Shown: piece by piece, positions 1 through 8,827 of the stretch
Layout of the letters: each line of letters starts with the position of its first letter
How positions within the stretch are numbered: position 1 is the first letter of the stretch
From: Streptomyces cylindrosporus
GTDB taxonomy: Bacteria > Actinomycetota > Actinomycetes > Streptomycetales > Streptomycetaceae
Assembly (NCBI RefSeq): GCF_022698165.1
Contig: NZ_JALDAY010000015.1
Coordinates: forward strand, 186,001-250,000
Direction: 5' to 3'
DNA length: 64,000 bases
The notes under the pieces: generated by a model
The model's input: the letters and a program-made list of their open reading frames with translations, nothing else
Database searches by the model: none
What the model was told of the DNA's origin: nothing
Position numbers and translations under genes: made by a program

Positions 1-1
1 C

Positions 2-232
2 ACCCTCGACCTCGCAGACGTGAACCTCGACGTCGTCCAGCCCCCCGTCGACACCGAGTCCACGGAGCAGGCCGTGCAGGACGTCCATGAAGCGGCCGTC
101 GCTGCTGTTGCAGCAGCGGCGGACCCTACGCAGCCGTCCGCCAGTGGGGCGACCCCGACGGACGGTACTGGCGCTACCTCGGTCCCCTCGCCTACTACTT
201 CAAGTACACCCCTGCCGACATCGGCGCCCTGA
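2..232 (+). CDS. Tail assembly chaperone, short frame (partial, 5' end outside window)
   Basis: Open from the window edge and ending at TGA 230-232. The first part (TLDLADVNLDVVQPPVDT) is Asp/Val-rich, then Ala-rich, and it decays into a low-complexity Pro/Thr/Ser tail. It sits upstream of the tape measure gene, where siphoviruses place the gpG/gpGT-type chaperones that wrap the tape measure during tail assembly. The overlapping -1 frame carries the better-looking coding sequence, so the Pro/Thr tail is probably an out-of-frame extension of the short form. Role inferred from position and frame layout. Confidence 0.5.
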   Translation, partial: TLDLADVNLDVVQPPVDTESTEQAVQDVHEAAVAAVAAAADPTQPSASGATPTDGTGATSVPSPTTSSTPLPTSAP

Positions 233-315
233 CGATCTTCGAGTTCGACGCGCTCGCCGACACGTGCGACGAGCTCGCCAAGGACGCCGGCGCCCAGCCG
301 GAGCTGACGGACTAG
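91..315 (+). CDS. Tail assembly chaperone, frameshift extension
   Basis: The -1 frame relative to the preceding feature is open from 91 to the TAG at 313-315. From about 124 on it reads as a good aromatic/acidic protein (QWGDPDGRYWRYLGPL, then ALTIFEFDALADTCDEL) with no start codon or ribosome site of its own. This is the layout of the gpT-like extension that siphoviruses make by -1 ribosomal frameshifting. The slip should fall between about 91 and 140; I cannot assign a convincing canonical heptamer. A plain sequencing frameshift would look the same. Confidence 0.55.
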   Translation, partial: SGRRCCCSSGGPYAAVRQWGDPDGRYWRYLGPLAYYFKYTPADIGALTIFEFDALADTCDELAKDAGAQPELTD

Positions 316-515
316 AGCTCCAGGTACCGCAGCCGGTAACCCTCCCGGTCCCCGGGCCGGTTGCGGATCCAGGTGTCGCCGCTCACCAGCGTGCTGGGAT
401 CGACGCCGAGCTCGCGGCCCTTGTCCACCAGCTCGCACAGCTCGGCGAAGGTGATCCCGTCCCGCTTGGACTTCTCGGTGACCTTGAGACTGGTGCTGCT
501 CTGAATCTCGACCAT
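312..515 (-). CDS. Small reverse-strand protein inside the tail operon
   Basis: Encodes 67 residues (MVEIQSSTSLKVTEKSKRDG start; acidic and charged, ends RLRYLEL). A run of seven G on the coding strand, about 6 nt before the ATG, serves as ribosome site. It is convergent with the tail chaperone: the two stop codons share a CTAG at 312-315. A lone opposite-strand gene inside a late tail operon is typical of a moron, a gene expressed in the lysogen. No recognised family, membrane segment or motif. Confidence 0.6.
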   Translation of the reverse strand: MVEIQSSTSLKVTEKSKRDGITFAELCELVDKGRELGVDPSTLVSGDTWIRNRPGDREGYRLRYLEL

Positions 516-588
516 GCTTTCCCCCCTTGGCAGTTGGGCCGATTGTTCCCACCGGACCCCAACTCGGTCAACTGGATCAGGAGGGGCC

Positions 589-1071
589 ATGGTCGCTGAT
601 GTGACTCTGCGGACCGGCCGGGATCTCGCGCGGATCACGGCCGAGCTGCGGCGCATGAACAACCCGGAGCTGAAGAAGCGGTTCCGGCAGGAACTGCGGG
701 CGGCCGGCAAGCCCATGGTGCCGGCCGTGCGGCAGGCGATCCGGCAGATCCCCTCCAAGCGCGGCTACAGCGCCGACGGGCTGCGCGGGAACATGTCGCG
801 GGCCGTGAAGCTCGAAGTGCGCACCACCGGGCGGGACGCGGGCGTCAGGCTGCGCGTCGACGGCCGCAAGATGCCCGACAAGATGAAGGCCCTCCAGGCG
901 TACATGGAGGGCGTCAAGCCCCGCTGGAGGCACCCGGTTTACGGCAACCGGGAGGTGTGGGTGCAGCAGCCCCCGCAGCCGTACTTCTACCGCACGGTCG
1001 AGCCCATGGGGCTGCGCGCCCAGCAGAACATCCAGCGGGCCGCCGACAGCGTGGCCCGCGACATCACGTAA
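589..1071 (+). CDS. HK97 gp10-like tail/neck protein
   Basis: A 160-residue basic protein. The C-terminal region (WRHPVYGNREVWVQQPPQPY) resembles the end of HK97-gp10-type tail completion or neck proteins, which have a conserved W-RHP-fG-----w--q---p-f pattern. ATG at 589 follows an AGGAGGGG ribosome site. It lies between the tail chaperone and the tape measure gene, later in the order than gp10 homologues normally sit, so a tail-associated role is inferred. Confidence 0.5.
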   Translation: MVADVTLRTGRDLARITAELRRMNNPELKKRFRQELRAAGKPMVPAVRQAIRQIPSKRGYSADGLRGNMSRAVKLEVRTTGRDAGVRLRVDGRKMPDKMKALQAYMEGVKPRWRHPVYGNREVWVQQPPQPYFYRTVEPMGLRAQQNIQRAADSVARDIT

Positions 1072-1155
1072 CACCCCGCTGTCCCGCACACGTATGACCT
1101 GACGTACTGAACGGCGCCACCGCGCCCCGACCCCAGCGAGGGGAGGTGGCGCGGC

Positions 1156-4100
1156 GTGTCGACGCGTACCAGCCGGGTCGTGTGGGACCTGATCGCCCGC
1201 GACAACGCCAGCCGGACCTTCGCCAGGGTCAGCGGCGCGGCGAACGGCCTCTCCCGGACCGGCGCCGGAGTGGGTGCGGCCCTGCGGCGCTCCTTCGCCG
1301 CGGGCAGCGTCGCCGCCGCAGGCCTCGGAGTCTCCGTCCTCAAGATGGCGGGCGACTTCGAGAAGAACATGAACCGCGTCGAGGCCCTCAGCGGCGCGAC
1401 CGGTTCGCAGCTGGAGAAGCTGCGCAACCAGGCCAAGGAGCTCGGCCGCAGCACCCAGTACGGGGCCGCCCAGTCCGCCGACGCGATGGCCCAGCTGGCG
1501 ACGGCCGGCCTGAACGTCAACCAGATCTACGGCGCGATGCCCAGCGTGCTGTCGCTCGCCTCCAGCGAGCAGCTGGACCTGACCCGGGCCGCGGAGATCA
1601 CCACGTCGGTCCTCACCGGCTACGGGATGTCCGTCAAGGAGATCCCGCACGCCGTCGACGCCATGGTGAAGGCCTCCGTCAAGGCCAACACCTCGGTCGA
1701 CGACCTCGGCGAGGCCTTCAAGTACTCCGGGCCGATCGCCCACCAGGCGGGCATCAAGTTCGAGGAAGCAGCCGCCGCGACCGCCCTCATGGGCAACGCC
1801 GGCATCAAGGCCTCCATGGCCGGTACCGCGCTGCGCGGCGCCGTCACCCGCCTCCTGTCGCCCACCGACAAGATCAAGAAGACGCTCGACAACCTCGGGG
1901 TCAGCGTCACCACGTCCGGCGGCAAGCTGCGCCCGCTGACGGACATCGTCGGCCAGCTGGCGAAGAAGGGCGCCACCACCGGCGACATCATGACGATCTT
2001 CGGTCAGCGTGCCGGCCCGGGCATGGCCGCGCTGATCCAGCAGGGCTCCGACAAGCTCGCGGGCCTCACCAAGGAGCTGGAGAACTCCGGCGGCACCGCC
2101 GAGAAGATCTCCAAGGTCCAGATGAAGGGCTGGCGCGGCGAGATCACCAGGCTGAAGAACGCCTGGGAAGGCCTGATGATCGAGATCGGCGACTCGGGCG
2201 TCCTGACCGGAGCCACCAAGGTCCTGTCCGGGATCACCGGCGGCGTGCGTGACTTCGCCGGCTGGGTCAACACCAGCGGCGTCCCCGCCGCCAAGCACTT
2301 CGGCGGCGCCCTCGCCGACATGGTGCCGGTCGGAGCCCTGAAGAAGCGGCTCGGCGCGGCGAAGACCGCGGTCGGCGACTTCTTCTCGGGCCTGTCCGGC
2401 AAGGGCACGAAGAACGTCGCGACCCCGCGCGTCGACAAGGCGCCCATGGTCCTGCCGCAGTCGCAGGCCACGCAGATCGGCTCGCAGATCCGCGACGCGA
2501 TCAGCGGCGGCGTCAGCAACATCGACTGGTCCACGCTCGGCTCCGGCCTCGGCAAGGGCCTGAGTACCGCGTTCGGCTGGATCGGCAAGCATGCCGCGGA
2601 CCTGACGAAGAAGGTCGGCAGCGTCATCGCGAGCATCGACTGGGTCAACGTCGGAAAGTCGGTCGGCGGTCAGGCGATTCCGTTCGCCATCGGCTTTATC
2701 GTCAACCTTTTCGAGCCTCTTTTCCACCTGGATTTTTGGAAAAAGCACTGGCTTGACACGATCCTTGCCGTCCTCTCGATTATCCCCATCGGGAAAGCGG
2801 CCGGTGTTCTCGAAAAGCTCTTCACGAAGATCCCAATTCTCAAAGCCTTCTCGCCTCTCCTGAAGGGAATTGAGGGGCTGGGAAGCTTTGTCGAAAAGGG
2901 CTTCATGCGGTTCGTTGTGAAGCCGATCGGGAAGTTCGGATCCAGCGTCCTCAAGGGAATTTCCGACGGCTTCGTGCACGTCTTCCCGGCGACAAAGGGC
3001 AAGCTCGGCGAGATCATCGGCAAGCTGGCCCTGAACATCCTGGGGTACACCGCCCGGTTCGTCGCGGCCGGGGACCGAATGATCGGCGGATTCGGTCGCG
3101 GAATCCTGAAGGCGGGAGCCCAGACCGGCAAGTGGATCGGCCAAGTGATCGGCTGGGCCTTGAAGCCGTTCGCCAAGATCGGCGGATGGCTCATCGGCAA
3201 GGGACAGGCCTTCCTCGGCGGCCTGAAGACCGGCGTCGTGAACGGCGCGAAGGGCCTCGGCGGATGGGTATGGCGCACCGCGGGCCGGCCGACCGTGGAC
3301 GCCTTCAAGGGCGTCGGGGGCTGGCTCCTCAGCAAGGGCAGCTCCTTCGTCGGCGGCCTGAAGACCGGCGTCGTGAACGGCGCGAAGGGCCTCGGCGGAT
3401 GGGTATGGCGGACCGCCGGACGCCCGGCAGTAAACGCCTTCAAGGACACCGGAAGCTGGCTGAAGAGCAAAGGCGCAGCCTTCGTCTCCGGAATGAAGAA
3501 CGGAATCGTCGGCGCCGTAAAGGGAATTGGCAGCTGGATCAAGAAATATCTCGTCGATCCGGTCGTCAACGCGGTAAAGCACTTCTTCGGAATCCGCTCC
3601 CCTTCGCGGGTCTTCATGGGTATCGGCGGTCACCTGGTCGCCGGACTGATGAAGGGCATGGCCAAGACGAGCGGAAAATCCATCGCGACCAAGGTATTCG
3701 GGTCCCTGCCGAAGGCCCTGGCGGCCATCGTCAAGAAGGGCCTCGTCTCCGTTTCCAGCCTGCCCAGCAAGGCCTTGAAGGCTCTCGGCGGGCTCGGTGG
3801 AGACATCCTCAGCTTCCTCGGCCTCGGCGGAGGCAGCGGAAGCGGCTCGTCGAAGAACCAGCAGATCGGCCAGCTGCTCGCTGCGACCCGCGGCTGGTCC
3901 GGCCCCCAGTGGGCTGCGCTGAAGAACCTGTGGAACGGGGAGAGCGGCTGGAACGAGCGCGCCCTCAACGCGAGTTCAGGCGCCTACGGCATCCCACAGT
4001 CACTGCCGGCCAGCAAGATGGCCTCTGCCGGCGCGGACTGGAAGACGAACGCGTCCACGCAGATCAAGTGGGGCCTGTCGTACATCGCCAGCCGCTACGG

Positions 4101-5460
4101 GAACCCCGTCAACGCGTACAGCGCATGGCTGTCCCGCTCCCCGCACTGGTACGCCAAGGGCACCCGCGGAGCAGCGCGCGGTCTGGCGTGGGTGGGGGAG
4201 AAGGGCGCCGAGCTGGTCAACTTCGGCGGTGGCGAGGACGTCCTCAACCATGAGGACTCCATCGCCTTCGCGAAGACGCACGGGATCCGCCTGCCCGGCT
4301 ACGCCTCCGGCACCGTCGCCAACGCCCAGGCCAAGGTGAACCAGGCCAAGAAGGAGCTGGAGCAGGCCCAAGAGCGGCACTACGGCATCCAGGCCGCGAA
4401 GACCCGGCTGAAGGCCGCCCAGCAGGAACTCGCCAACGCGAAACGCCGTACGAAGATCTCCGTCGAGAACGCGATCAACAACGGCTTCAAGAAGACCCTC
4501 ACCACGGGCACCGCCGCGGCGATCGGCTCGGCCATCAAGTCGATGATCGACAAGCTCCAGAACGCGGGCGTGAGCAAGAAGTTCGCGGACTCGGTCCTCA
4601 AGGCGGGGGAGAAGCTCCAGTCCCTGGCGACGAAGAAGGCCTCGGTCGCCGCGACCATCAAGCAGGCCAACGAGTACGCCGCCGACCAGTCCAGCAGCAT
4701 CAAGGACTTCCTGTCGATCTCCGGCACGTCGGCGACCACCGTGGGAGGCCTCATCTCACAGATGCAGTCCGGGCAGCAGACCGTCTCCGGCTTCGCCAAC
4801 CTCACGAAGTCCCTGAAGTCGCGCGGCGCCTCCAAGGAACTACTCGAACAGCTCGCCGAGGCCGGCCCCGGCAGCCAGCTGGCGACCATCCTCGGCGACA
4901 AGAGCGTCACCACCGGCGACATCGGCAAGCTGAACTCCCTGGTGAAGTCCGGGAACAAGCTGGCGGACAACTTCGGCAAGTCCATGGCCGACACGATGTA
5001 CGACAGCGGGAAACACGCTGGTGAGGGCTTCCTGGCCGGGCTGAAGGCCCAGGAAAAGGACCTCCAGAAGGCCATGGAGAGCCTCGCCGACGGACTGATC
5101 AAGTCGATCAAGAAGAAGCTGAAGATCAAGTCCCCGTCCGGTGTGTTCCGGGACCAGATCGGCAAGCAGCTCGCCCTCGGCATGGCCCGCGGCATGGACG
5201 ACCACCGGCCGCACGTCGAGGCCGCCGCCCGCCGCCTCGCCGACTCCGCGTACGGCGGGGCCAAGGCGACCAGCAGCGACGCCGCGTTCAACCAACTCGC
5301 CCAGATGCTCGGTTCGGACGGCTTCGCGGCTGCCTTCGACGTCCAGGTCAAGTACAACGACGCGGCCCTGCGCGACCTCATCGACGTGCAGGTCACCCCG
5401 AAGATCAAGGCGAGCGAGGACCGGCAGGCGTACCGGGCGAGAGTCGGGAGGCGCGGATGA
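1156..5460 (+). CDS. Tape measure protein with embedded transglycosylase-like domain
   Basis: A 1434-residue phage tail tape measure protein that sets tail length and passes through the tail at DNA injection. Residues about 70-300 match the TP901-type core (MAGDFEKNMNRVEALSGATG, then repeated Ala/Gly helices). Residues about 500-620 are hydrophobic. From about 690 there are 45-residue repeats (FVGGLKTGVVNGAKGLGGWV). Residues about 905-1000 look like a soluble lytic transglycosylase fold (LWNGESGWN, AYGIPQSLPASKM), probably to open peptidoglycan on entry. The C-terminal part is helical and coiled. GTG at 1156 follows GAGGGGAGGT. Bases 2660-3000 are AT-richer than their surroundings. Confidence 0.95.
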   Translation: MSTRTSRVVWDLIARDNASRTFARVSGAANGLSRTGAGVGAALRRSFAAGSVAAAGLGVSVLKMAGDFEKNMNRVEALSGATGSQLEKLRNQAKELGRSTQYGAAQSADAMAQLATAGLNVNQIYGAMPSVLSLASSEQLDLTRAAEITTSVLTGYGMSVKEIPHAVDAMVKASVKANTSVDDLGEAFKYSGPIAHQAGIKFEEAAAATALMGNAGIKASMAGTALRGAVTRLLSPTDKIKKTLDNLGVSVTTSGGKLRPLTDIVGQLAKKGATTGDIMTIFGQRAGPGMAALIQQGSDKLAGLTKELENSGGTAEKISKVQMKGWRGEITRLKNAWEGLMIEIGDSGVLTGATKVLSGITGGVRDFAGWVNTSGVPAAKHFGGALADMVPVGALKKRLGAAKTAVGDFFSGLSGKGTKNVATPRVDKAPMVLPQSQATQIGSQIRDAISGGVSNIDWSTLGSGLGKGLSTAFGWIGKHAADLTKKVGSVIASIDWVNVGKSVGGQAIPFAIGFIVNLFEPLFHLDFWKKHWLDTILAVLSIIPIGKAAGVLEKLFTKIPILKAFSPLLKGIEGLGSFVEKGFMRFVVKPIGKFGSSVLKGISDGFVHVFPATKGKLGEIIGKLALNILGYTARFVAAGDRMIGGFGRGILKAGAQTGKWIGQVIGWALKPFAKIGGWLIGKGQAFLGGLKTGVVNGAKGLGGWVWRTAGRPTVDAFKGVGGWLLSKGSSFVGGLKTGVVNGAKGLGGWVWRTAGRPAVNAFKDTGSWLKSKGAAFVSGMKNGIVGAVKGIGSWIKKYLVDPVVNAVKHFFGIRSPSRVFMGIGGHLVAGLMKGMAKTSGKSIATKVFGSLPKALAAIVKKGLVSVSSLPSKALKALGGLGGDILSFLGLGGGSGSGSSKNQQIGQLLAATRGWSGPQWAALKNLWNGESGWNERALNASSGAYGIPQSLPASKMASAGADWKTNASTQIKWGLSYIASRYGNPVNAYSAWLSRSPHWYAKGTRGAARGLAWVGEKGAELVNFGGGEDVLNHEDSIAFAKTHGIRLPGYASGTVANAQAKVNQAKKELEQAQERHYGIQAAKTRLKAAQQELANAKRRTKISVENAINNGFKKTLTTGTAAAIGSAIKSMIDKLQNAGVSKKFADSVLKAGEKLQSLATKKASVAATIKQANEYAADQSSSIKDFLSISGTSATTVGGLISQMQSGQQTVSGFANLTKSLKSRGASKELLEQLAEAGPGSQLATILGDKSVTTGDIGKLNSLVKSGNKLADNFGKSMADTMYDSGKHAGEGFLAGLKAQEKDLQKAMESLADGLIKSIKKKLKIKSPSGVFRDQIGKQLALGMARGMDDHRPHVEAAARRLADSAYGGAKATSSDAAFNQLAQMLGSDGFAAAFDVQVKYNDAALRDLIDVQVTPKIKASEDRQAYRARVGRRG
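3217..3413 (+). repeat. 135-bp in-frame tandem repeat in the tape measure gene
   Basis: About 60 bp from 3217 recur nearly identically from 3352, an offset of 135 bp or 45 residues. The encoded unit is FVGGLKTGVVNGAKGLGGWV followed by WRTAGRP. A third, diverged unit follows (FVSGMKNGIVGAVKGIGSWI). Copy-number change here would lengthen or shorten the tail. Confidence 0.8.
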
Positions 5461-6920
5461 CCATCACGCTGACCAACACCGGCGCCGGGGTAACGCACAC
5501 GGACACCATCACGGCCGTCCTCCCGACGCCCGTGGCCAACCAGCTGGCTCTCTTCGTCGTCGCCTCGGGACACACGAACGACTCGATCCCGTCCACGCCC
5601 AGCGGCTGGACCCGCGCCGGCACCTTCTCCGGCGGCGGAGGAACCTTCGGCTCCAACGCAGGTCCCAGGAGGCTGACGTTCTTTACCCGGGTGCTAGTGG
5701 GATCGGACGCCAACCCGACCACCGCGATCCCCACGGGCTCTACGGGTTCCGTGATCGCCGGACGCATCTTCACGTTCACGCGCACCGCTGGCACCGGATG
5801 GCGCTGGGCAGTCAGCTTCGGCGAGGACACCAGCTCGGGAACCGGGTTCTCGGCGGCCACGTCCACGGCGCTCACGTTCAAAGCAGGCGACTTCACCTGG
5901 ATCAGCTACAGCATCGGTAACGGCGCCGACTCCCTCACCGCCGAGGCCATCACCGCCACCGGTGTCGCCTTCGGCGGTGTCACCGAGCGCAGTGACAATG
6001 CGGTGGCCACCGGCAACGGACTGACCGTCACATCGGCCAGCTGCGTTGTGTCGACCGGGTCGAGCACCGCCCAGGCGCCGACGGTGAGCGCGACCTTGGC
6101 GACGGCATCCGTTGGCGTAGCCGGTGTCCTGCGCCTGCGGGAGGCCAGCTCCGACGTCAACGCCTCCCCGCAGAGCGTGTTCCCGCCTCGCAACCTGGTG
6201 GCCGTTACGGGCCTGGAGGCCGACGACATCACCAGCGTCACCATGTACCGGCAGGTCGGCACGACGCTGACGGCCGTACGGGCCGCCTCCGCCATCGACA
6301 CCACCGGCGTCGACGCCCTCCTGCGCGTGGACGCCGAGCAGCCCTTCGGCGTGAGCCTGAACTACGCCGCCCAGCTGACCGACGTCAACGGCAACACCTG
6401 GACGGCCTACTCGGGACCGATCACCTCGACCGTCACCGGGGACGTCATCTCCGACGCTGTCCGCGGCACCGGCGCGAAGGTGTTCATTGAGAGCTGGGAC
6501 GACAAGAAGCGCACCCGCGACGCCAGCGTTTTCAACGTCGGCGGCCGATACGTCGTCGTCGGCAGGCCCCGATCGGCGGCACAGGCCCAGGTCACCGTCT
6601 CGACCGACACCGATGACGACGGCGACGCCCTCCAGGACGTCCTCGACAACGCCACCGAGGGCGTGATCCTCATCCGCAAGCAGGTCACCCTTGCCGGCGT
6701 CGACGGCCACCTAGCCCTCCTGGACGACGACGAACGCCGCACCTGGACCATCCCCTTCCGCATGTGGGACCTGAACACCGCCGAGACCGAGCCGTGGCCC
6801 GACGCCCTCGAAGCCGCCGGCTTCACCCTCCAGGACATCGCCGACAACTACACGACGCTGGCCGACCTGGCCGCGGACTTCGCGACCCTGCTCGCCATCG
6901 CCCTCTTCGACTTCGGGTGA
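5457..6920 (+). CDS. Minor tail protein
   Basis: A 487-residue protein whose ATG overlaps the tape measure stop (ATGA). It is Thr/Ser/Gly/Ala-rich and looks beta-strand-rich, with no signal peptide. The first 230 residues resemble a jelly-roll-like adhesin domain. The second half contains charged segments (VFIESWDDKKRTRD, LLDDDERRTWTIPF) that could form a distal-tail fold. Position just after the tape measure fits a distal-tail or baseplate component. Role by position. Confidence 0.7.
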   Translation: MTITLTNTGAGVTHTDTITAVLPTPVANQLALFVVASGHTNDSIPSTPSGWTRAGTFSGGGGTFGSNAGPRRLTFFTRVLVGSDANPTTAIPTGSTGSVIAGRIFTFTRTAGTGWRWAVSFGEDTSSGTGFSAATSTALTFKAGDFTWISYSIGNGADSLTAEAITATGVAFGGVTERSDNAVATGNGLTVTSASCVVSTGSSTAQAPTVSATLATASVGVAGVLRLREASSDVNASPQSVFPPRNLVAVTGLEADDITSVTMYRQVGTTLTAVRAASAIDTTGVDALLRVDAEQPFGVSLNYAAQLTDVNGNTWTAYSGPITSTVTGDVISDAVRGTGAKVFIESWDDKKRTRDASVFNVGGRYVVVGRPRSAAQAQVTVSTDTDDDGDALQDVLDNATEGVILIRKQVTLAGVDGHLALLDDDERRTWTIPFRMWDLNTAETEPWPDALEAAGFTLQDIADNYTTLADLAADFATLLAIALFDFG

Positions 6921-6924
6921 CCTC

Positions 6925-8001
6925 GTGCTCGACATGTCCGCCACCGCGCTCTCGGTCGTACAGCGGTCCTTCACCATGCGCGTACGCGCCGAATCGTGGC
7001 TCGACGGCGAGCTGCTCGCCGCGGACATCCCCGTCGACAGCGGTAGCGAGGACCGAGACCGGTCCCTCAACGTGCCTGAGCGCGTCAGCCTCACCGTGCC
7101 CCGCCGCGACCGCGGCTTCGACTGGGACCCCGGAGCCGACCCCGCCCACCCGCTCGCCGCCTATGGCCAGCAGCTGCGCGTCTCCTACGGCGTCGATATC
7201 GGCGGCGACTTCGAGTGGATCGACCGCGGATGGTTCTTGATCACCGAGTCCGGAGCCGACGAGGACACCGTCACCGTCACCGCGCAAGGGCTGCTCACCC
7301 TCATCGATGAGGCCAAGTTCGTCGCCCCGTTCCAGCCGTCGGGCACCTTCACCTCGACGATCCGTTCCCTCGTCGAGCCCGCCCTGACCGTGCAGTTCGA
7401 CTCGGGCCTCACCGACAAGTCCGTGCCCGTCGGCATGCAGTGGGACGACGACCGCCTCGGGGGTCTCACCGAGATCCTCGACTCGTGGGCAGCCGACGCC
7501 TCCGTCACCACCGACGGCACCCTGTTCGTGGAGCCGCTCACCGACACCGGCACTCCGGTTCTGGCCCTGACCGATGGCACGGGAGGCACGGTGCTGCGCT
7601 GGCAGGGTGCGACGACCAGGGACGGCGCCTTCAACTGCGTCGTCGCCCAGGGCGAGGACGCCAACGGCAACACGGTCCAGGGCGTCGCCTACGACACCGA
7701 CCCGAACAGCCCCTTCATGTACGGGGGCCCGTTCAACTCGCTGCCCGTCCCGTATCCGTTCTCGTCGTCGCTGATGACGAGCGTCGCGCAATGCCGGGCC
7801 GCCGCTGCGGCCAAGCTGATCCAGCTGCGGCGCTCCGCGTCCCGGAAGCTGACGGTGACCATGGTTCCCCACCCAGGCCTGATGACCGGCGACGTCATCT
7901 CCGCCACCGGTGCCGGCCTCACAGCGGCCCCCTGCATGATCGAGGGCCTGTCGCTGCCGTACGCGCCGGACACGATGAGCCTGACCGTGAGGGTGCTCTG
8001 A
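6925..8001 (+). CDS. Minor tail protein (tail-tip type)
   Basis: 358 residues, GTG start with a weak ribosome site 4 nt after the previous gene, so translation is probably coupled. Contains VQRSFTMRVRAESWLDGELL, then DIPVDSGSEDRDRSL and VPERVSLTVPRRDRGFDW, a pattern I associate with actinophage minor tail proteins of the DUF5047 kind. The central part (AQGLLTLIDEAKF) resembles domains of tail-hub proteins. It probably belongs to the distal tail. Confidence 0.7.
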   Translation: MLDMSATALSVVQRSFTMRVRAESWLDGELLAADIPVDSGSEDRDRSLNVPERVSLTVPRRDRGFDWDPGADPAHPLAAYGQQLRVSYGVDIGGDFEWIDRGWFLITESGADEDTVTVTAQGLLTLIDEAKFVAPFQPSGTFTSTIRSLVEPALTVQFDSGLTDKSVPVGMQWDDDRLGGLTEILDSWAADASVTTDGTLFVEPLTDTGTPVLALTDGTGGTVLRWQGATTRDGAFNCVVAQGEDANGNTVQGVAYDTDPNSPFMYGGPFNSLPVPYPFSSSLMTSVAQCRAAAAAKLIQLRRSASRKLTVTMVPHPGLMTGDVISATGAGLTAAPCMIEGLSLPYAPDTMSLTVRVL

Positions 8002-8002
8002 C

Positions 8003-8827
8003 ATGGCGGACTGGGCAGACACCCGCGTATCTCTGGCCGGACAAGGAGTCCTCTACGGCGTCGCGGTCACCGCATCAGCCAGCGGAGCCTGTCTGGCCTC
8101 CGTGGGCGGCATCCAGGTCACCGTGCGCGTCGTCCCGGCCGTCACCGTCGCCGCCAAGGACAAGATCCTCATCTTGCGCCGCGGATCCACCTACTGGGCG
8201 GTGGCCGTCATCACGGCCGCGCCCGCTGTGCCCCCCACTCCGCCCGCGGCCGATGACAGCACCCCGTCCGCCAGCGACCCGGCACCCGCACCCAAGCCGA
8301 CCGTCACCACCGGCTCGCTCGTGTGCACGCCCGTCGCGACCTCGACCTGGCGGGACGGCGGTTGGCGTACCGACATCGGCTCGTCGACGTCGGCCGACAC
8401 CTACCAGGGCCGCTACGGCGGATCGTCGTTCGGACGCAACAGCGGCTTCGCGTTCTACGGCAGCAAGCCGCGCTCCCTGTCCGGCGCCACCATCACCAAG
8501 GCCACGGTGAAGCTGCGGCGCCTGACGTCCGGCGACTACGGCAAGCGCTCGCCCACCATGCGCCTGGTCTCCCAGTCCACGCGTCCCTCGTCGTTCCCCA
8601 CCCTCAACGAGTCGACCAGCGGGCCCTCGCTCGGCGTCATCCACCAGGTCAGCCCCTGGGAAACCACCTTCGTCCTACCTGTCTCGTGGGGTCAGGCCAT
8701 GGTCGACGGCACCCGCGGCGGCCTGTGCATCACCGTCAGCTCCGACGACCCGTACATCCGGCTCGCCGGGCGCAATTCCTGGTCCGCTGCGTGGACGCTC
8801 ACGCTGTACTGGAGGAGAAGCAGTTGA
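8003..8827 (+). CDS. Minor tail / tip protein
   Basis: 274 residues. Three parts are visible: a small OB-like N-terminal domain to about residue 70, a Pro/Ala-rich linker about 75-105 (AVPPTPPAADDSTPSASDPA), and a beta-rich C-terminal domain with GRYGGSSFGRNSGFAFYGS and ITKATVKLRRLTSGDYGKRS, the kind of module found on host-contact proteins. One base separates it from the preceding stop. Confidence 0.65.
   Translation: MADWADTRVSLAGQGVLYGVAVTASASGACLASVGGIQVTVRVVPAVTVAAKDKILILRRGSTYWAVAVITAAPAVPPTPPAADDSTPSASDPAPAPKPTVTTGSLVCTPVATSTWRDGGWRTDIGSSTSADTYQGRYGGSSFGRNSGFAFYGSKPRSLSGATITKATVKLRRLTSGDYGKRSPTMRLVSQSTRPSSFPTLNESTSGPSLGVIHQVSPWETTFVLPVSWGQAMVDGTRGGLCITVSSDDPYIRLAGRNSWSAAWTLTLYWRRSS

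Noticed and set aside
3217..3480. CRISPR-like direct repeats
   Set aside because: The repeats are in-frame protein repeats of the tape measure gene, not short repeats with variable spacers. I saw no CRISPR array in the window.
577..3633. A 1018-residue open frame on the minus strand
   Set aside because: It lies antisense to the 589 and tape measure genes, has the His/Asp/Arg/Gly-rich composition typical of antisense frames in GC-rich DNA, and has no recognisable domain.
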